From positions 434,001-498,000 of the forward strand of contig MU385716.1 of NCBI GenBank assembly GCA_022497155.1: DNA of 64,000 nucleotides. The letters are read 5' to 3'. Each line of letters starts with the position of its first letter. The first letter of the stretch is position 1. The stretch is from Whalleya microplaca (taxonomy: Eukaryota; Ascomycota; Sordariomycetes; Xylariales; Xylariaceae). This document shows positions 44,932-56,856 of the stretch, piece by piece. The notes beneath the pieces were generated by a model, which made no database searches, was not told the DNA's origin, and saw only the letters and a list, made by a program, of their open reading frames with translations. A program made the position numbers and the translations under genes.

Positions 44932-47900
44932 CGTGGCCGGATATGTGGTGGAAAGAAAGAAAGGAATGGAACAAGACACAGTCTATGTGCACAAGCTACT
45001 ATATGTCTGTATAAGTCCTTCAGGATGAGAGCCGATATTTGGTTATGTGTGCGGCACAGGACAGCAATAGAGCAATATGAAAAAGATATTGGAGAGGCCA
45101 GCTATCGAGGAAGGAAAGTCCCGAATCCTGAATAGCTGGGGAGAGGAGAGGTTTTGAGTAGGCGCTGCTTTCTGTGTGCTACAACCTCATTCGACCTCCT
45201 CTGGGAACACTCTGCATGGGATTGTCAGTCGATGGGCCTCGCAAAATGCAATGGAGTCGCTTACGGTGGGCCAGGGTAGAGAATCGCCCTTATGCAAGTG
45301 TCTGATAGGACGGCTGGAAGAACCCCAAATCTCCTAGTGGATGATTTGCTTTGGAAATAAACGCCCGTAGGGAACGGGATGGCGCCCGCTACCCGCTTGG
45401 GTCGTATCGAGATATCCAGATCAATGTGTTACGGTTGAATCCAGAGTCTGACGAAATAGGTCGCAGGTTCTCAAGACTAATTCTCTATAACCGAAAACAG
45501 GGAGAGAAATGCAGACGACAAGAGCAAAGCTACCAAGAAGGCAGAGAAAGGCAAGGTATATCAGACAGAAGAGGGGGTTGCAATGCCAATGGAGAGCAAT
45601 ATCCCGAAGAGACGATACTTAAACTCTTGTAAGAAATACAAGAGGAGAGATAATTGAGAGACCAGTTTCTAACCAGATACGTCACTCACCTCTACCAAAC
45701 TCAAGTATACATACTGGCACCCGGTTGATAGTAAATGTGCACTTCAAGAATTACCGCCCCGTCAGTGCAGCCAACGGCTTCTTGGGGGCGTCCATTGGGT
45801 ACATTTGGCTTCACCAATTTACTAATGAGGTTGAAGACAAGACTTGTCAACGACCAGGGGTCCTTCCGGGTCGAGCACGAGGATGGTGAGAAATCGACGT
45901 GGTTGGATGGTGTGGGAGGTGCCGGCGCGATCAACCTGCTCCGTAGTACAGGGTAGTCAAGCGCTTTCAGATATCCATGTCAAGGATCCGTAGATCTGAT
46001 AGGCGGATGGCCCCCGGGGTTGTATGCGCGTTGGCAAACCACGGCCAATCAGAGGCTGAGTCGACGTGATGCCACGGAACGAACTGCATGGATGAAGTTG
46101 TGCCTGGGCGGTAAGCTTGTTAGTCGAACAATGTCTCTCCCTACTTTCCCGTTCCCATCTTCCCATTTGTTTCTCGCCGACCCAGCCAAGGACCGGCTAG
46201 AACCTAATATGCTCTCTCAACGAGAATTGAGAGAAGAAAGTCCTCTCTGTAGGTCACTAGTAGTCTAGCTCATAGCTTGGCCAGAAGTATATACATGCCT
46301 ACACGATTCATTCATGGAAACATCAAAGTCGTACATAGGTATAAGGCTTAGAGAAAGCCTCAGCAACAAGAAGACTACCTCCGTCTTGCTTGCCAGACGT
46401 ATCACACTGTAAGCTGACAACCATGCTCTCCAATGATTATTATTAGCAAGATAAGATGGCTTGGTCAATTTGGAAGAAACTCCTCTGGTAGGGTGGTCGG
46501 AGGTTGAATGCATTAGATGGTGGGAATGAAAACCGCTTCACACCATTATTTGAACCTGCATGCCATATCTGTTCTGGCGGTGCGCCATCATACCATTTCG
46601 GCAGACAGTGCCCTCCCTGTGTTACCCTACTTGGATTCTCTGGACAGCCCGTCATCTGCATGTCGTGCTCACAAGGCTTGGTGGTTATTTTTAGTCCGGT
46701 GTGTATGATCACTCGGTAGGTAGTGTCGGCCATAGGCAATATTTTACCAAGTAGCGATTCCACGCCACCGGACCGCACCTCAATAGTGTGCGCATCGAGG
46801 AATGATGATGGCTCTCTTGGGCAACATATAAGCAACTCAATGACACTCTGAATATTATAATAGAATTCCACGATAGCATGTAACCGAACACGGACTATTG
46901 ACCATAGTAGGTGTGCACCCTACATGTAGTTATTGATATTTCTGTGCTTTGTGTGTTGCGTTGCGATGATGCTCACTTATAGAGCTCTTCACTTATTGGT
47001 GCTTGTAATCATGTTGAGGCAGCAAGGCTTGAACTTGTATCTCCGAATAAGATTTGAGGGTCGAACAAATTTAACAAGATAAGGCAGCGTGAAAGATGAG
47101 AGATGATAGACCACTAGGTACGAGGTAATTTCATACCCAATTGATTCTTTCTCCCCTTCTACAAAATTGAGAAGTATCAGATCAACCTGATTACGACCCA
47201 ATATATCAGAATTCAAGTGCAATAGTCGATAGAACAGCTGAGCCCCGTTGTTAGCCACACTGATGGTTTGATGTTGCTAGCTCAATCTACCTCTTACAAT
47301 CCTATAGTGAGGCTGAAGGCTGCTTCAGCCATTATTTCTTCTAGCGAGGTGTAAGGGACGAAACGGCTGGCAAACTCGCTGAAGTGACAGATCAAGAAAC
47401 AGTTGGAGCGCCAACTACAGCTTTTATAAAGTAAAGAAAATGGAATCCGGCAATCTCCTTCTAGTAGTTGAAGGTCAAACAAATCATCCAGGTGAAGACA
47501 AAAAAAATAATGTTAAGATTGCCCACTGCGGGGTTTCTACCTAAGGAGGTAAGCTTTAAACAGCCCAAAACCGATTATAGTACTACCTTTATACTCCGTT
47601 TATACTCCGTACATGCACACATGTTTAACTTAGCATTTTCAGGATAAGTAGCATTTTAACAACGTATTCTGGGGTTTAAACGGGATTGTATTGGAAGAAT
47701 TACAAGTTGAATTATTAGCCTTACATAATGTACTCCAGCATTCATTCACGATGTGCCCAGGAGAGTGCTATAATCAGTACCTATGTATCTATAGCTATTG
47801 TTAGTAAAGGTAGGTACCTTCGTACATACAAACCTTTGCCCCTCGTCTTATCTTATCAGGCCAACGCAAAAAGAGTCATACACAACCATTTTCAAAATTC

Positions 47901-48016
47901 CCACAACCCGAAACGTCATTTCATTAATTCATACCTCCACGCAGCCACGCAGCCCGAAGTATTTTACGCCTGACCGAAGAAGAGAAACCCAGGACAGGCC
48001 ATTCTTCGATCCGAAA
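44932..48016. other. 3.1-kb intergenic region
   Basis: Divergent region between the four-helix membrane protein and eIF2 gamma. No supported gene. One antisense pair of ORFs at 46443-46871 is open on both strands. The plus strand there has three C-x2-C pairs (CHIC, CPPC, CMSC), but it lacks an ATG start and homology I can recognise. Near the right end is AAAGGTAGGTACC (47806-47818) and the eIF2 gamma leader. Confidence 0.4.
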
Positions 48017-49657
48017 ATGTCTGCACCGGATAAGTTTGGTAACGATGTCGAGTCCGATTCCGAGTCGGGCAACGAGTCCATCGGCAACGATGTCGACGAC
48101 GGCGTGGAGGAGCTCGAGCAGAAGCCTCTCAAATCTGCCCTGAAAAAGCCTGCGGAAGCTCCCGCTCCTGTTGCACGCCCGCCTCTTCCCCCTCAGACCG
48201 ATGCGAAAGACCTCGATCTCAGCTCCCTGACAGCGCTCACGCCTGAGATTATCGCACGGCAAGCAACGATCAATATCGGTACCATTGGCCATGTCGCCCA
48301 CGGAAAGTCCACGGTCGTGAAGGCCATCTCAGGCGTCCAGACGGTCCGTTTCAAGAACGAACTGATCCGCAATATTACTATCAAGCTCGGATATGCGAAT
48401 GCCAAAATCTACAAGTGCGACAACCCCGCGTGTCCCCGGCCGGGATGTTACCGGAGTTACAAGAGCGAGAAGGAGGTAGATCCCCCGTGCGAGCGTGAGG
48501 AGTGCGGCGGAACTTACAGATTAGTGCGCCATGTCTCGTAGGTACGCCCCGGCACCGTGAAGCTTCTCATATTCTGACATATCTAGGTTCGTGGATTGCC
48601 CTGGCCATGATATTCTCATGAGTACGATGTTATCCGGAGCTGCAGTCATGGACGCAGCTCTCTTACTCATTGCTGGCAACGAATCCGTGCCCCAGCCCCA
48701 GACTTCAGAACATTTAGCGGCCATCGAGATCATGAAGCTAGACAAAATCATTATCCTTCAGAACAAAGTCGATCTCATGAGAGAAGAAGCCGCGCAGCAA
48801 CACTACCAGTCTATCCAGAAGTTTGTGCGCGGAACGCCCGCCGCCAAGTCCCCGATCATCCCCATCTCCGCCCAGCTGAAGTTCAACATCGACGCTGCTA
48901 TTGACGCGCTTGTAAATACTATCCCTGTGCCCATCCGAGACTTCACCCAGGAACCCCTCATGATGGTCATCCGGTCATTCGATGTCAACAAGCCCGGTGC
49001 CGAGATCGAGGAGCTGAAGGGTGGTGTTGCGGGTGGCAGTATTCTGCACGGTGTGTTGAAGCTAGGTGACGAGATCGAGATCAGACCGGGCATTGTCACC
49101 CGAGATGATAAGGGCGCTCTCCAGTGCAAGCCCATCTACAGTCGCATAGTCTCGCTCAACTCCGAGGTCAACGACCTGAAATACGCCGTTCCGGGCGGCC
49201 TCATCGGTGTCGGCACGCGGATCGACCCTACCCTCTGCCGAGCCGATCGTCTGGTCGGTTTCGTCCTAGGTCTTAAGGGTCGTCTGCCCGCCATCTACAG
49301 CGAGGTTGAAGTCAACTTCTACCTGCTGAAGAGACTGCTCGGTGTCCGGACGGCGGACGGCAAGCAAGCCAAGGTCGCCAAGCTAGCCAAGAACGAGGTC
49401 CTCATGGTCAACATCGGTTCAACCTCCACTGGCGCCAAGGTTGCTGCTATCAAGCAAGATGCCGCGAAGCTGTCGTTGACGAGTCCCGCCTGCACAAATC
49501 TGGGAGAGAAGATCGCCCTCAGCCGACGTATCGAGAAGCACTGGCGTCTCATTGGTTGGGCTACTATCACAGCGTAAGTGCTCAGTTAACCAAGCTTCTA
49601 ACGTGCTCGACTAACACATTACATAGCGGTGTGACGATCGACCCGACCACGTCCTGA
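48017..49657 (+). CDS. GCD11: translation initiation factor eIF2, gamma subunit
   Basis: Three exons: 48017-48537, 48587-49573 and 49627-49657, giving 512 residues. After an acidic N-terminal extension comes the GTPase domain: G1 GHVAHGKST at 91-99, G3 DCPGHD just after the first intron, G4 NKVD and G5 SAQLKFN. The zinc knuckle typical of eIF2 gamma lies between G1 and G3 (Cys134, Cys139, Cys144, Cys158, Cys163). Domains II and III follow ([32 protein letters not shown]). The GTP-bound factor forms the ternary complex with initiator Met-tRNA and delivers it to the 40S subunit. The last exon codes only for GVTIDPTTS after a split Ala codon. Intron 1 uses the donor GTAGGT at 48538. Confidence 0.97.
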
Positions 49658-51071
49658 AGCACGTAAAGACTCGCGACTGTAAGGGGCAGCAGCATTATCA
49701 AGGTATGGAGTTGGGTGGACTCGTCAAGGAACAGACAGACGGTTATGCAGCAACTAGATATGGCTATGCGGAGAATGTAGCTAAGCTATTCCGCCATGAT
49801 GATAAAAGCGCTTGGTGGTAGATGGGTATCTAGACAAATTGGGTGTGTAGCGACGCTGTAGACGACGTTGACAGCCACAAAACAAAATTATTTGCTTTAA
49901 TTGCATATGAGAATTTCGTCTGATGTTGCTGTGGACCGTGAATCCCTAGGTATGGCAATAATGGATGTGGCCCTTGCTAGGCGTGTACATCTGTTCTCCT
50001 TTCTTACCTGAAATCGTTCCGAGTGACATTAAGAGGAGATCGTAGAATCCAGGTTTGATGCTTTGCTAAATGGATGCTATATACATATACTATCACTCTT
50101 AAGGCTTCACTTTAGAATGCTAACAACGAAGCACTCATTTTATGGGCCCGATTATAAACCCTGATTTCAGGGGTTGTCGGTGGCCGCCCGATCAATGGCC
50201 ATGTCAGAGGTATATATCATATATGTGTAGGTGGTGCATGGGATTAGAACGTGTAGAGCGACGAGTAAGTAAATATATAACCTAAATAGAGCTAATCAAG
50301 GTCGACTTCATGAAGGAATGATGAGGCTCTCATGACGAGTCTGATGATGAGTCTAACAATAGGAAGTAAGTGAGGTAGACTAAGGTCAAATATGATATGA
50401 AAAAGACGAAGAGGGGGAAGGAAATGGATGGTCTACGTACTGAATGAAGAAGAAGCGGCCGGAGAGGGGATCTTACTATGAAAAAAAGGGAGAAAGTCTA
50501 CGTGAGAAATTGAAGAAGCTAACCCTTGCCTATCAAATTAGGAAGCTGCCTCCCTCGTAATGTCGAAGCAAGGTCTGCTCGAGCAGGTAGAGTCAAGATT
50601 AAACTAAGACTACCCAGGTAATATAGTTTACTAATAGGGACCAAAAGATTCGAAGAAGACATATGATATACAGTCACATATACTCGAGAGCATCCATAGA
50701 TATATTCTCATATATGCTAGTGTAACACTGAGCAAGTCTATGCATGGTATACTTGGTACTGTTTGAGGTATGAAGTTCGGCACTCACGTATGAGCTATAG
50801 AGAATGGTTTCCATTTTAGTATGAGACCATTCGAATAGTGAGAAGCTTGAGTGTGTAAAGCTATTGTCTGACAATGAACTGCTAACCGATAGTCGACTAC
50901 ACTTACTGAAATCGACGAATTCATATTTTGTCAATATGATATACAATTTACTTAGGGTGAGACGCAACGACAGTCCACATGCCTCACAGACCACAAAGTT
51001 AAATCACTTGAGAGGGATCTTGAGATGATGTACTCGCGATGGAGTGTCATTCAAATTACTGTATTTGGGTT
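49658..51071. other. 3' intergenic region between convergent genes
   Basis: 1.4 kb, AT-rich and purine-rich in places (GAAGAGGGGGAAGGAAATGG near 50405). No supported gene. A CCTAGGTA half-palindrome is at 49948. Confidence 0.35.
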
Positions 51072-52687
51072 CTATTTCCTAGTTTTCCGGGCATGCTTCA
51101 CGAGGTTCTCTATTACGCCCTCGAACGCTTCCCGGTCCCCAATCTTTTCGTCCGTGCGCTTTTTCCAATATTCGAGCACCTCGTTTGCCAAGACCTCCAT
51201 ATCCTGCAGCTTCTTTACGTGCTGCTGAAGCTCCGCGTCTGTCATTCCCGTCAACGCCTCCTCGGTCGTCGTGCAGAGCTGTCTGGCGGACACCAGATCC
51301 AAGCCCGGTGGTTCGGGCGGTCCTTTCCGTCGCTCCGGAGCTGAGCTGGGTTTTTGGTTGCCTTGGTAATCCACGGAGACTGATGAGTTGTTGGCATCTG
51401 CTTTTCTTTGCTGGGAAACAGAGCGGTCGTCCGACGAGGTCCGTAGGGAACCGCTGGAGGTGAAACGATGGAGTGACGGGAGTACAAGCTTCTTCTGTTT
51501 GGAGGCTGGTAATATCTCGTCTAAATCGACTGGTACGCCAAGTGACACAAGGAAAAGACGTCGTATGCGAGACCGGATCCAATCTGGGGGTTGAAGGGGC
51601 GGTGGGGCCGCTAGTTGCGACCAGAGCGAAGCGCTCCTAGGGTTGAAGAATATAGGGTTGTCCTTCGGGGGTACCGGCAGAAGTGGAAGATCTTGTATGT
51701 CCGGGGAGAATAATGCATCTAAATAAGGCTCTGTTGCAGCTAGGATGTCTTCCGAGTCAAGCCCATCGAGATCTAATATTGGCTAAGGGGGAAGCTAGTT
51801 AGTATAGCTATCAGTTTACCAAAGGAGGGTTCTAAACATACAAATGAGGGTATTGAGAGTTGAGGCTGAGGTGTCTGCGCTTCCACCTCAGCCCCCTGAA
51901 AGCCATCGTCAAACTCGCCAAAATCAGCGTCTTCGTCACCCTCTTCAAATTCGTCAAAATCATCACCAAAATCGTCATCATCGTTTCCTTTGCTATGGCT
52001 GCCCGCCGATTTCGCTGCTGACGATTTTCTCCGTCGGTGTGCTAACGGAGAGTTCAGTGTTGGTGTTGCAGGCAGGTCATCTACGGGGGCGGGTCAATCG
52101 CACTGTAGCTTATGAGGGCTTGGCTGCCGTACCAGTTGCATTTTTGCTAGCGCCTAGAGAAGAAGGTATATCGTTTGCCTCTCCAGAGCCGTCAGATTTA
52201 TGAATGAAGTCTGGTGTGGCATCTGCTTGGTGGAGGTGTTCATGGTAGTGGTGGGTGGAAGATCCAGGGGCGTCTGCCGTCTCTTCAATCACCGTCCTCG
52301 GGATGGGATGGCCCCCAGGCGTCACCGGCCTGTCCGGGGAGGAAGGAGACTGCTTTGCCTCCATGATAGCAATTTCGTCCGGTGTTGCATCCTCGGTGCG
52401 CTTCTTGTATGCATCAGTCCCCGGGACTTCGCCGTAGGACGGCTCGTCGTCGACTTTCTCTACTCGAGTGCGCGGCACGGGAGAAGTACCTCTAGGGCTT
52501 TTCCCGGGGGACGTTTGAGCATCGGAGAAGTGGTCATCAGAGTCGGAGGATGCTGAAATGGCAAGCGTCAGAAAGCTGGGGGTAGAAGACGTTGGAGTGG
52601 CCGAAACATACCAAGCTCGTGGGCACCTGGGTCCTCAATGCCCTTCCTCTCCGGAGGGTCGAGGCTCAATCTCCGCTCGCTGGACAT
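51072..52687 (-). CDS. conserved acidic protein with clathrin-adaptor-like DFxxF motifs
   Basis: Four exons on the minus strand: 52687-52612, 52552-52133, 52080-51842 and 51782-51072, giving 481 residues. All phases agree (1, 1, 0). The N-terminus MSSERRLSLDPPERKGIEDP leads into an acidic disordered region with repeated VPRTRVEKVDDEPSYGEVPG / HPIPRTVIEETADAPG units. Residues 199-226 are an acidic patch with overlapping DFDEF, DFGEF and FDDGF motifs, which resemble gamma-ear or AP-2 ear-binding peptides. The conserved C-terminal half runs from LDLDGLDSEDILAATEPYLD through SLWSQLAAPPPLQPPDWIRS and LGVPVDLDEILPASKQKK to a helix ELQQHVKKLQDMEVLANEVL. I think it is a conserved fungal protein acting in vesicle traffic, but the function is an inference from motifs only. 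Reading it as two separate genes is less likely, because a GTACGG donor and CCGTAG acceptor join the halves in frame. Confidence 0.72.
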
Positions 52688-53710
52688 CACAGGAGGCGAC
52701 GAAGTTTACAGTTTTAGGATTGGGAAGGGTTGCGCTTGGGCGGGAAGCTCTGTGGGCTCAAGTTATATACGTATGGTATTGGGAACAACTGTCTCCCAAC
52801 CGTAGCCTGGTTTTGAGGGGTAACCGAGACAAACGGATGGGGGATCAGGGGTAATGGAAGACAAGGACTTGGGGTAACGATCAGGGGAAAACGGTAGAAT
52901 CGATTTAAAGATGCAAGATGTGGTCGAATGTTCTTCCCAATGTTCTGGTCCCTTCGGGTGTGATATTGTGCAGAGATCGGGGCCTCAGTTCAGGGATCGA
53001 AGACATGTGACAGGAGAGGTAGGCGGGCAGAGGTGGCAGAGACAGGTGTGACAGGTAGGTTTGGGCCAGTGATGTGACGATTAGATAGGCAGATAAATAA
53101 ACTAACTGTACCTAAGATAAGTAGCTAGCCCCAGTCACACAGCCACATAGTCCAAGCAGTCACACAGCCACATGGGGCTGGAACTGTCAGCTCATACATA
53201 CCTATGCGTACTAGATACGTACCTGCTGACTGTAGGTATCAGCAGCTGGTAAGTAAATGGTCTGTGCACCAGCTTGGGTCACTGGCCACCTTGAGGCGCG
53301 TATCTAGGTACAGGTACCAGAGCAACTGCAGAGATAGATCTCTTTGACTGAAGCTTGTCGCGCGCAAAAAGTGGTTGGTCAGTGATTCCCCAGACATTGG
53401 CAGAAAAAAAGAGGTAAACATTCTTCCTCATCAAAGCCAACCGCATTGACCGATTCACACCAGCTGCTTTTTCTGCGGAAGACCGACAAGAGTAGTTTTG
53501 TTCTACTCTTATTTTTTAATAACCTTCATCGACGGGATTGCCGAGCAAGTCGTTGGCACCTAATAACGGTCACTGATACTCCATCCCAACATCTCTTGTA
53601 CAGTAGCGGGAGTGTCTGAGGATGAGTGCAGGTTCCTAAGCTACATACTGGAAGCTGGGTTACCACGATAGCTGACTGGATCGTCACATTCCAGCGAGCA
53701 AACACATATA

Positions 53711-53797
53711 CGCACGCATAACACGCACAGCACGCATAACACGCACAGCACGCATAGCACGCATAGCACGCATAGCACGCACGCACAGCACGCATAT
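53711..53797. repeat. ACGCATAGC/ACGCACAGC short tandem array
   Basis: About nine units of roughly 9 bp (ACGCATAAC, ACGCACAGC, ACGCATAGC) with small variations, in the NSP1 leader or promoter. Confidence 0.8.
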
Positions 53798-53820
53798 CCC
53801 ACATTCCTGCCCGACAAACA

Positions 53821-53875
53821 GGTCCAAACCGGTCCAAGCAGGTCCATCAGGTCCAACAACAGGTCCGACAGGTCC
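53821..53875. repeat. GGTCC-based repeat directly before the NSP1 start
   Basis: Six GGTCC words at 53821, 53831, 53841, 53850, 53862 and 53871, most preceded by CA, spaced 9-12 bp. The last ends 6 bp before the ATG. Confidence 0.7.
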
Positions 53876-53881
53876 TCCAAC

Positions 53882-56300
53882 ATGTCCTTCTCCTTCGGTG
53901 CGAGCTCGGCCGGCCAATCCAACAATGCCACCACCTCCAGCGCACCGGCCACCGGCGGCCTGTTTGGCTCATCAACAACTACCCCTACTGCCCCTTCGTC
54001 CAATCTCTTCGCAACATCTTCGTCCGGCACACCGTCCTTCTCTTTCGGCAATCTAGGTGGCGGCAATAACACGCCAACCACTTCGTCGGGGACCTCTAGC
54101 AGTCTGTTCGCGAACAAGCCCGCCGAGCAGAAGCCTTCCATGTTCGGCGCACCAGCGAATAACAGTACCACGCCCGGATCACCTGCAGTGACTTCATCAG
54201 GCGGAGGTGCTGCTGGCACGCTATTCGGTGCTGGATCCCAAACCCCTACATCGACCAGCAACCTCTTCGGTGCTGCTGCGAAGCCAGCGCCAGCGCAACC
54301 AGGAAGTCTGTTTGCAAACACCCCTTCGTCCTCAACGCCCGGTGCTACGAACCTCACCTCGACTTCCACAGCCGGCGGCTTTCAACTTTTCGGGTCGAAG
54401 GACAACAAGGCCTCGACTCCGGGTGCGACAGGTACTCCTGGCTCTCAGCCCGGCGCACTCTTTGGCAACACCGGTAGTCCCTTTGGCGGTGCGAGCGCAA
54501 GCAATAATACCCCGACTATAAATGCTCCTGGTCTCCAGGCAACGCCCGCAAAACCAATGCTTTCATCCCTGAACTCCACGACTCCCGCGGGAGCTCCTCC
54601 GTCCGAAGCTGCGAAGCCAGCCAGTAGCCCGTTTGCGGGTCTTGGATCTACTCAACAAGGGGAAAAGAAGGAGAACCAGGCCAGTGCATTATTCACAAAG
54701 CCAGCTCAGCCGGCTTCGTCCGCTCCTGGTGCCAATTCGGTCTTCGCAAACGCTAGCCAGACCCCCAAACCTGCTTCGAACCTCTTTGGAGGTTTGAAGC
54801 CAGCCGAGAACCCTTCTTCCGGGAGCATGTTCAGCGCAAAGCCGCCGGGTACACAGAGCAGTGGTGCAGGATCTGCTTCGGCAAGCTCACCTTTCGGACA
54901 GATGACTTCCAAACCTGCTGAGGCGTCAGCGAAACCTGCCAGCGCGTTGTTTGGAGGGGCAGGCGCAACGCCGGCAACATCGTCCGGCACTCTCTCCTTT
55001 GGCAATACTGCTACTGCAGCAACCACCACATCTTCCGCCGCCGCTCCCGCGACAACACAGTCTAGCTCGCCCTTTTTAAGTCTTGGCAAGCCCTCTGGTA
55101 TCAACCCCGTATCTGAGCCGGGGAAATCACAAGCCAGTAGCCTCTTCGGCGCAAAGCCATCTACCACTGCTGCCACGACAGAGGCTCCCAAACCTGCATC
55201 CAACCTCTTCGGCACACCAGCTGCGGGTGCCGCCACTACAGAGGCTCCCAAACCTGCATCCAACCTCTTCGGCTCACCAGCTACCGGTGCCGCTACTACA
55301 GAGCAGGCCAAACCTGCATCGAATCTCTTCGGTGCTTCTACTCCGGCAGCAGGAGCGACACCAGCTGCTACCACCACATCCAGCAGTGCAGCGAATGCTA
55401 CTGCTGCTACGCCAGCTCCGGCTACCACAACAACCACGACTGCTACACCCGCAGCCAGTTCTATGTTTGGTGCCGCACCAAAAGCCGCCACCCCGGCGGC
55501 AGATGGCGCTTTCAAACAAACAACGTCAGCCGCCAATACTAACCTTGGAGCGTCGACTGCTGGCCCCACCTCATCAATGGCACGGCTGAAGAACAAGACG
55601 ATGGACGAGATCATCAACCGATGGGCTACGGACCTCTCGACGTACCAAAAGGCCTTCAAAGACCAGGCATCCCAAGTAGCCCAATGGGATCGTCTCCTGG
55701 TCGAGAACGGAGAGAAGATACAGAAACTGTACCTGAACACCTTCGAAGCCGAGAAGGCTAGTCGCGAAGTGGAGCGCCATCTCGTCACCGTCGAGAGTCA
55801 ACAGGAGGAGCTCGAGGCTTGGCTGGACAAGTACGAGGGCGAGGTGGACGCGTTGTTTGGCAAGCAGATCGGACACGTGGACCAGCTGACGGGGCCTGAC
55901 CAGGAGCGCGAGAAGACGTACAAGCTGGCCGAGAAGATCACCGAGAGACTGGACGACATGGGCCGCGACTTGACCAACATGATCAAGGAAATCAACGATA
56001 TATCTGGTACACTCAGCAAGGGCAACAAGCCAGACGACCCGGTAAGTCTTATTGGATATATTATATACAAATATATGTGTGTTCTCTTCATGCTAACTAC
56101 CGTATCCGCAGTTGAGCCAGATCGTCCGTGTCCTGAACGGACACCTCACCCAGCTTCAGTGGATTGACACTAACGCCGCAGCCCTGCAAGCCAAGGTGGC
56201 GGCCGCGCAGAAGGCCAGCAGCACGATCGGCAACCAGTACGGCGGCCCGGAGCAGGACAACGTCGACAGCTTCTACCGGTCCTACATGGGGCGAAGATAG
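53882..56300 (+). CDS. NSP1: nucleoporin NSP1 (Nup62 family)
   Basis: Two exons, 53882-56041 and 56112-56300, giving 782 residues. Residues 1 to about 560 are an FG-repeat region rich in Ser/Thr/Ala/Pro with many FG dipeptides (FSFGAS, GLFGSS, NLFGAA, SLFGAK, NLFGTP). Near-identical units around 430-480 read EAPKPASNLFG and EQAKPASNLFG. The C-terminal 220 residues are the Nsp1_C coiled coil, from MARLKNKTMDEIINRWATDL through YQKAFKDQASQVAQWDRLLV and QEELEAWLDKYEGEVDALFG to SFYRSYMGRR. The protein is the central-channel FG nucleoporin that forms the triple coiled coil with Nup57 and Nup49 and binds transport receptors. The single intron is 70 bp, close to the end. Antisense ORFs over the FG region are shadows. 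Confidence 0.96.
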
Positions 56301-56856
56301 GTGATTCGGTTCGACGACAGGACTGGCAAGGCTAGTGTTGCGGCTCGGACGACCACGGGAGAAGAATTTTCCTAAGGTCTGAGGGAGGCTTGGATTCGGG
56401 AGAAGGGGGAAAGTCCATACACATAACATGACATGTCGAGAGTAGCAAGCGTTAGAGAGCACGCACGCACGCACGCATGTATCAAGATTACGAGAGTTCG
56501 CCCGAAGAGGGCCATCATAATGCGATGAGCGGGGGACAGGAGTTGTTGTTTGATCCTCAAAAAATAGCAGAAGCCGAGCCGGATTTTTAAGGGGCAGGCA
56601 GCAAAGTATCTATATGTACAAGTAGAGCACAAAACACGCAATATGTGATGGCTGTGACGGACAAATTCGTGTTTCTTTGGAATCCCTCATTTCTGGTGAC
56701 TTTATGAATCATACACATCGAAATTCATTCATTGTGCTAATGCTAGCAAGCCAAGCCATGCAATAATGCCATTCCGTCCTTCATTCCGATCCCATCATCT
56801 TTTCCCTTCCGTCAGCTTTATATCGATTTATGTATCCCATTTGAGGTCGGATTAGC
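56301..56856. other. 3' intergenic region between NSP1 and IF1
   Basis: About 550 bp between convergent gene ends. A GCACGCACGCACGCACGC tract lies at 56459-56477. Nothing else recognised. Confidence 0.4.

Larger units (their letters stand above)
52688..53881. promoter_or_regulatory. divergent promoter region with tandem repeats before NSP1
   Basis: 1.2 kb between the acidic protein (-) and NSP1 (+). Contains an ACGCATARC/ACGCACAGC array (53711-53797) and a GGTCC-based repeat (53821-53875) that ends six bases before the NSP1 ATG. Long Cys/Ala-rich and Leu/Asp-rich minus-strand ORFs here are products of the repeats, not genes. Confidence 0.55.

Noticed and set aside
46443..46871. 142-codon minus-strand ORF, and on the plus strand a Cys-pair-rich frame that looks like a zinc ribbon
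   Set aside because: Neither starts with ATG, both strands are open by chance over the same DNA, and the Cys pairs lack a regular spacing or a conserved core.
52110..52132. Early stop (TAA at 52112-52110) suggesting that the acidic protein is two genes
   Set aside because: A GTACGG donor at 52132 and a CCGTAG acceptor at 52081 remove this stop and join the halves in phase, and the joined protein has a continuous acidic region.
53526..53837. Cys/Tyr/Ala-rich minus-strand ORF resembling a cysteine-rich protein
   Set aside because: It is entirely the translation of the ACGCATAGC/ACGCACAGC tandem array.
54706..55788. 360-codon antisense ORF over NSP1
   Set aside because: It is a shadow of the FG-repeat region; codon use and motifs support the plus strand only.
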